From positions 1 through 17,866 of the forward strand of contig JAOXYC010190911.1 of NCBI GenBank assembly GCA_028565715.1: a stretch of DNA of 17,866 bases, read 5' to 3'. Under the pieces are notes generated by a model that ran no database searches, was not told where the DNA came from, and saw only the letters and a list, made by a program, of their open reading frames with translations. The DNA is from Phoronis pallida (taxonomy: Eukaryota; Phoronida; Phoronidae). The position numbers and the translations under genes were made by a program. Below, one piece after another: positions 16,379-17,866 of the stretch; within the stretch, counting starts at the first letter, position 1; the number at the start of each line of letters is the position of its first letter.

Positions 16379-16518
16379 TCTAACAACATGAAAATAATTT
16401 GTAAAATAGTTAAATTTGTGTTAAATTTCATTTGTTTTGTTAAGTAATATAGTCTAACAACATGAAAATAATTTGTAAAATAGTTAAATTTGTGTTAAAT
16501 TTCATTTGTTTTGTTAAG
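16371..16518 (+). repeat. Perfect 74-bp tandem duplication spanning the polB stop codon
   Basis: 16371-16444 and 16445-16518 are identical. The first copy includes the last PolB codons and TAG (16376-16378), so the duplication leaves the protein unchanged and only lengthens the 3' untranslated region. Absence of differences implies a recent event. Confidence 0.95.
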
Positions 16519-16527
16519 TTTTTTATA

Positions 16528-16533
16528 AATAAA
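16528..16533 (+). terminator. Polyadenylation signal AATAAA of polB
   Basis: AATAAA lies 150 nt after the PolB stop, just past the 74-bp duplication, and is followed by GTGTTTTGTGTTTTC, a fitting GT-rich downstream element. Confidence 0.65.
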
Positions 16534-16783
16534 TGTACTATAATGTTCCAAAAAAACTGTGTTTTGTGTTTTCTTATTACACATAGTACGCTACTCACCT
16601 TACTACACATTCACCACATGTTTCATTACCACTATCCAACTAATTTTGAGAAGAATATATCTTACGTTTGTTTGAAGATTTCGTAACGTCAACTTTCTCC
16701 ACATCACTTACGGTTTATTTAGTGACGTCACACATTCCACTTACAGTTTCTTCACATTGTATAACCTACACACATAATTCTGC
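16534..16783. other. Right subterminal region with a CRE palindrome
   Basis: No gene is visible; the open frame from 16668 is mainly inverted-repeat sequence. TGACGTCA at 16723-16730 is a perfect CREB/ATF palindrome, with a related TAACGTCA at 16683-16690. The segment lies between the PolB polyadenylation signal and the right inverted repeat. It could carry an enhancer or a leftward promoter, though no leftward gene is present. Confidence 0.4.
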
Positions 16784-16965
16784 ACCTTCACACTACACTT
16801 TCTCCACCTTCACACTTCACCTTCTCCACCTTCTCCACCTTCACACTTCACACTCCACATTCTCCACCTTCACACTTCACATTCTCCACATTCACACTTC
16901 ACATTCTTCACATTCACACTTCACATTCACAAATGGTCCTTCAAAGGGTACCGAACACTACTACT
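16784..16965 (-). repeat. Right terminal inverted repeat (182 bp)
   Basis: The reverse complement of 2279-2482, minus one 22-bp unit and with one substitution. It ends CACTACTACT. Homology with the left copy stops at 16784. Confidence 0.95.
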
Positions 16966-16971
16966 TTTAAC
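16966..16971. repeat. Right target-site duplication TTTAAC
   Basis: The second copy of the 6-bp duplication, directly after the right inverted repeat. Confidence 0.95.
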
Positions 16972-17866
16972 TGATAGTAACTGTGATATAGTAATGTTAA
17001 CAGAAACTTGGTTAAAACCACGAGACCCGGTTGTAGTAAAACAACTATGTCCCCCAGGTTTCAGCATAAGCTATAAATCCCGATCACTTAAACGGGGCGG
17101 AGGAACAGCTGTAATATACCGCAAGACGACGAAGTTGAAGGAGGTCACACTCGAGTGTACTATTGAAACATTTGAGTTCCAGGTTTTTCATCTGCCTGTA
17201 CCTGTATCAGCCACTTTCGCCATTGTATATCGACCTCCCCTTACCCTGCGTATGGACGACCAGTTTTTTGAGGATTTTGACGTCTTCCTTCACTCTTTGT
17301 CAACTCAACCTGGCAGACTTCTCATATGCGGTGATTTTAACTTGCATTATGATAAGCCAGAGCGTTCAGACGTATCTCAGTTTACTGAACTTCTTCAGAC
17401 ACATGGACTCCAACAAGAAGTCAAGGGTAAAACACACAAGAAGGGCCACACCCTTGACCTCGTCATCACTCGAAGCGACGACAATCTTCTGCCAAGTCAA
17501 CCTCTTATTAGTGATTATACCATATCGGATCACTCACCAATTTTGTTTGATGTGCGTGGGCTACTCCGTCGCCCTCCTCCTACAAAGATTGGCGGCAGAG
17601 ATTTTCGCTCCCTTGATAGTGAGTCTGTCAAACACGACTTCAACCACGCCCTTTCTTTATGTGACACCACCAGCAACAGTGACATTGACAACCTTGTCGC
17701 AGCATACGATTCCGCCGTATCGGAGGTTCTCGACCATCATGCCCCTGTGGTAACACGTCGACGCACAGCTAAGAACACACACCCTTGGGTCGACGATCAC
17801 CTCAGAAGTCTCCGCTGCGAGCGCCGTGTATGGGAAAGAAAATGGCGTAAAACCAAGCTTGTAGTT
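16972..17866 (+). pseudogene. LINE ORF2 endonuclease continued (open at window end)
   Basis: The frame with codons from 16970 is open for about 300 codons to the window end. It continues the LINE frame cut at 2278. APE-type endonuclease motifs appear in order: CDIVMLTETWL (catalytic Glu at 17003), an IVYRPP stretch near 17226, GDFNLH near 17330 and SDHSPI near 17525. A basic linker with HPWVDDHLRSLRCERR follows, which in CR1/L2/jockey-like LINEs leads into reverse transcriptase beyond the window. Without the Polinton this copy would have had an intact endonuclease in the part seen, so the LINE was also fairly young when hit. Confidence 0.9.

Larger units (their letters stand above)
2279..16965 (+). 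mobile_element. Complete Polinton/Maverick (adintovirus-like) element
   Basis: A 14,687-bp element bounded by inverted repeats and a 6-bp target duplication. It carries the diagnostic Polinton set, all on the plus strand: packaging ATPase, DDE integrase, adenain-like protease, major and minor capsid proteins, and a family B DNA polymerase of the protein-primed type. The termini begin 5'-AG, as in known Polintons. Every gene has an open frame of expected size with catalytic residues present, and the inverted repeats differ by one 22-bp unit and one substitution in what I can align by eye. By family knowledge such elements may be both transposons and integrated virus genomes. Whether this copy makes particles cannot be told from sequence. 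Confidence 0.97.

Noticed and set aside
16668-16970. 100-codon frame rich in His/Thr/Ser
   Set aside because: It is the translation of the right inverted-repeat minisatellite and runs into the LINE target duplication.
17163-17753. 196-codon frame in the right flank
   Set aside because: Out of phase with the LINE endonuclease frame, which carries all the conserved motifs over the same interval.

Overview
The window is animal nuclear DNA. It carries a complete Polinton/Maverick element (adintovirus-like, a virus-related self-synthesising transposon) inserted into the endonuclease region of a non-LTR (LINE) retrotransposon. Eukaryotic signs are a spliced DNA polymerase gene with four phase-consistent introns, AATAAA polyadenylation signals, TATA/initiator promoters, AT-rich non-coding DNA and a CR1/L2/jockey-like LINE. 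The host species cannot be fixed from sequence alone. The Polinton protein set, the LINE type and the GC-rich palindromic repeats would suit a marine invertebrate such as a mollusc, but that is a guess.

Layout. Positions 1-2111 are host or repeat DNA with several inverted repeats and no convincing gene. Positions 2112-2278 hold the 5' part of the LINE endonuclease reading frame. The Polinton runs from 2279 to 16965 (14,687 bp). It is bounded by terminal inverted repeats (2279-2482 and 16784-16965) and by a 6-bp target duplication TTTAAC (2273-2278 and 16966-16971). The LINE resumes in the same reading frame at 16972 and is open to the window end.

Inside the element eleven genes lie on the plus strand: packaging ATPase (2543-3175); a small basic hydrophobic-tailed protein (3224-3565); an unnamed Polinton-type protein (3601-4251); DDE integrase with a C-terminal chromodomain (4285-5376); a small membrane protein (5386-5664); a penton-like minor capsid protein (5666-6412); a pVI-like amphipathic protein (6412-6849); the double jelly-roll major capsid protein (6852-8153); an adenain-like protease (8157-8606); a PC4-like ssDNA-binding protein (8845-9408); and a five-exon protein-primed family B DNA polymerase (10348-16378). 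Together they give replication (PolB, perhaps PC4), integration (INT), capsid assembly (major and minor capsid proteins), packaging (ATPase) and maturation (protease, with candidate cleavage sites in the pVI-like and 113-residue proteins). No frame is visibly broken, so the copy looks young and possibly competent.

The points most worth a second look are: (1) both ends start with a reiterated AGT triplet, as expected for jumping-back protein-primed replication; (2) TATA boxes paired with TCA-type initiators about 29-32 bp downstream, several inside the 3' ends of upstream genes that are otherwise separated by only -1 to 9 nt; (3) a PolB with N-terminal zinc fingers, a repeat-rich linker, an OTU-protease-like region and a nuclease-like insertion between polymerase motifs A and B; and (4) the nesting Polinton-in-LINE, plus a small inverted-repeat element inside PolB intron 4.
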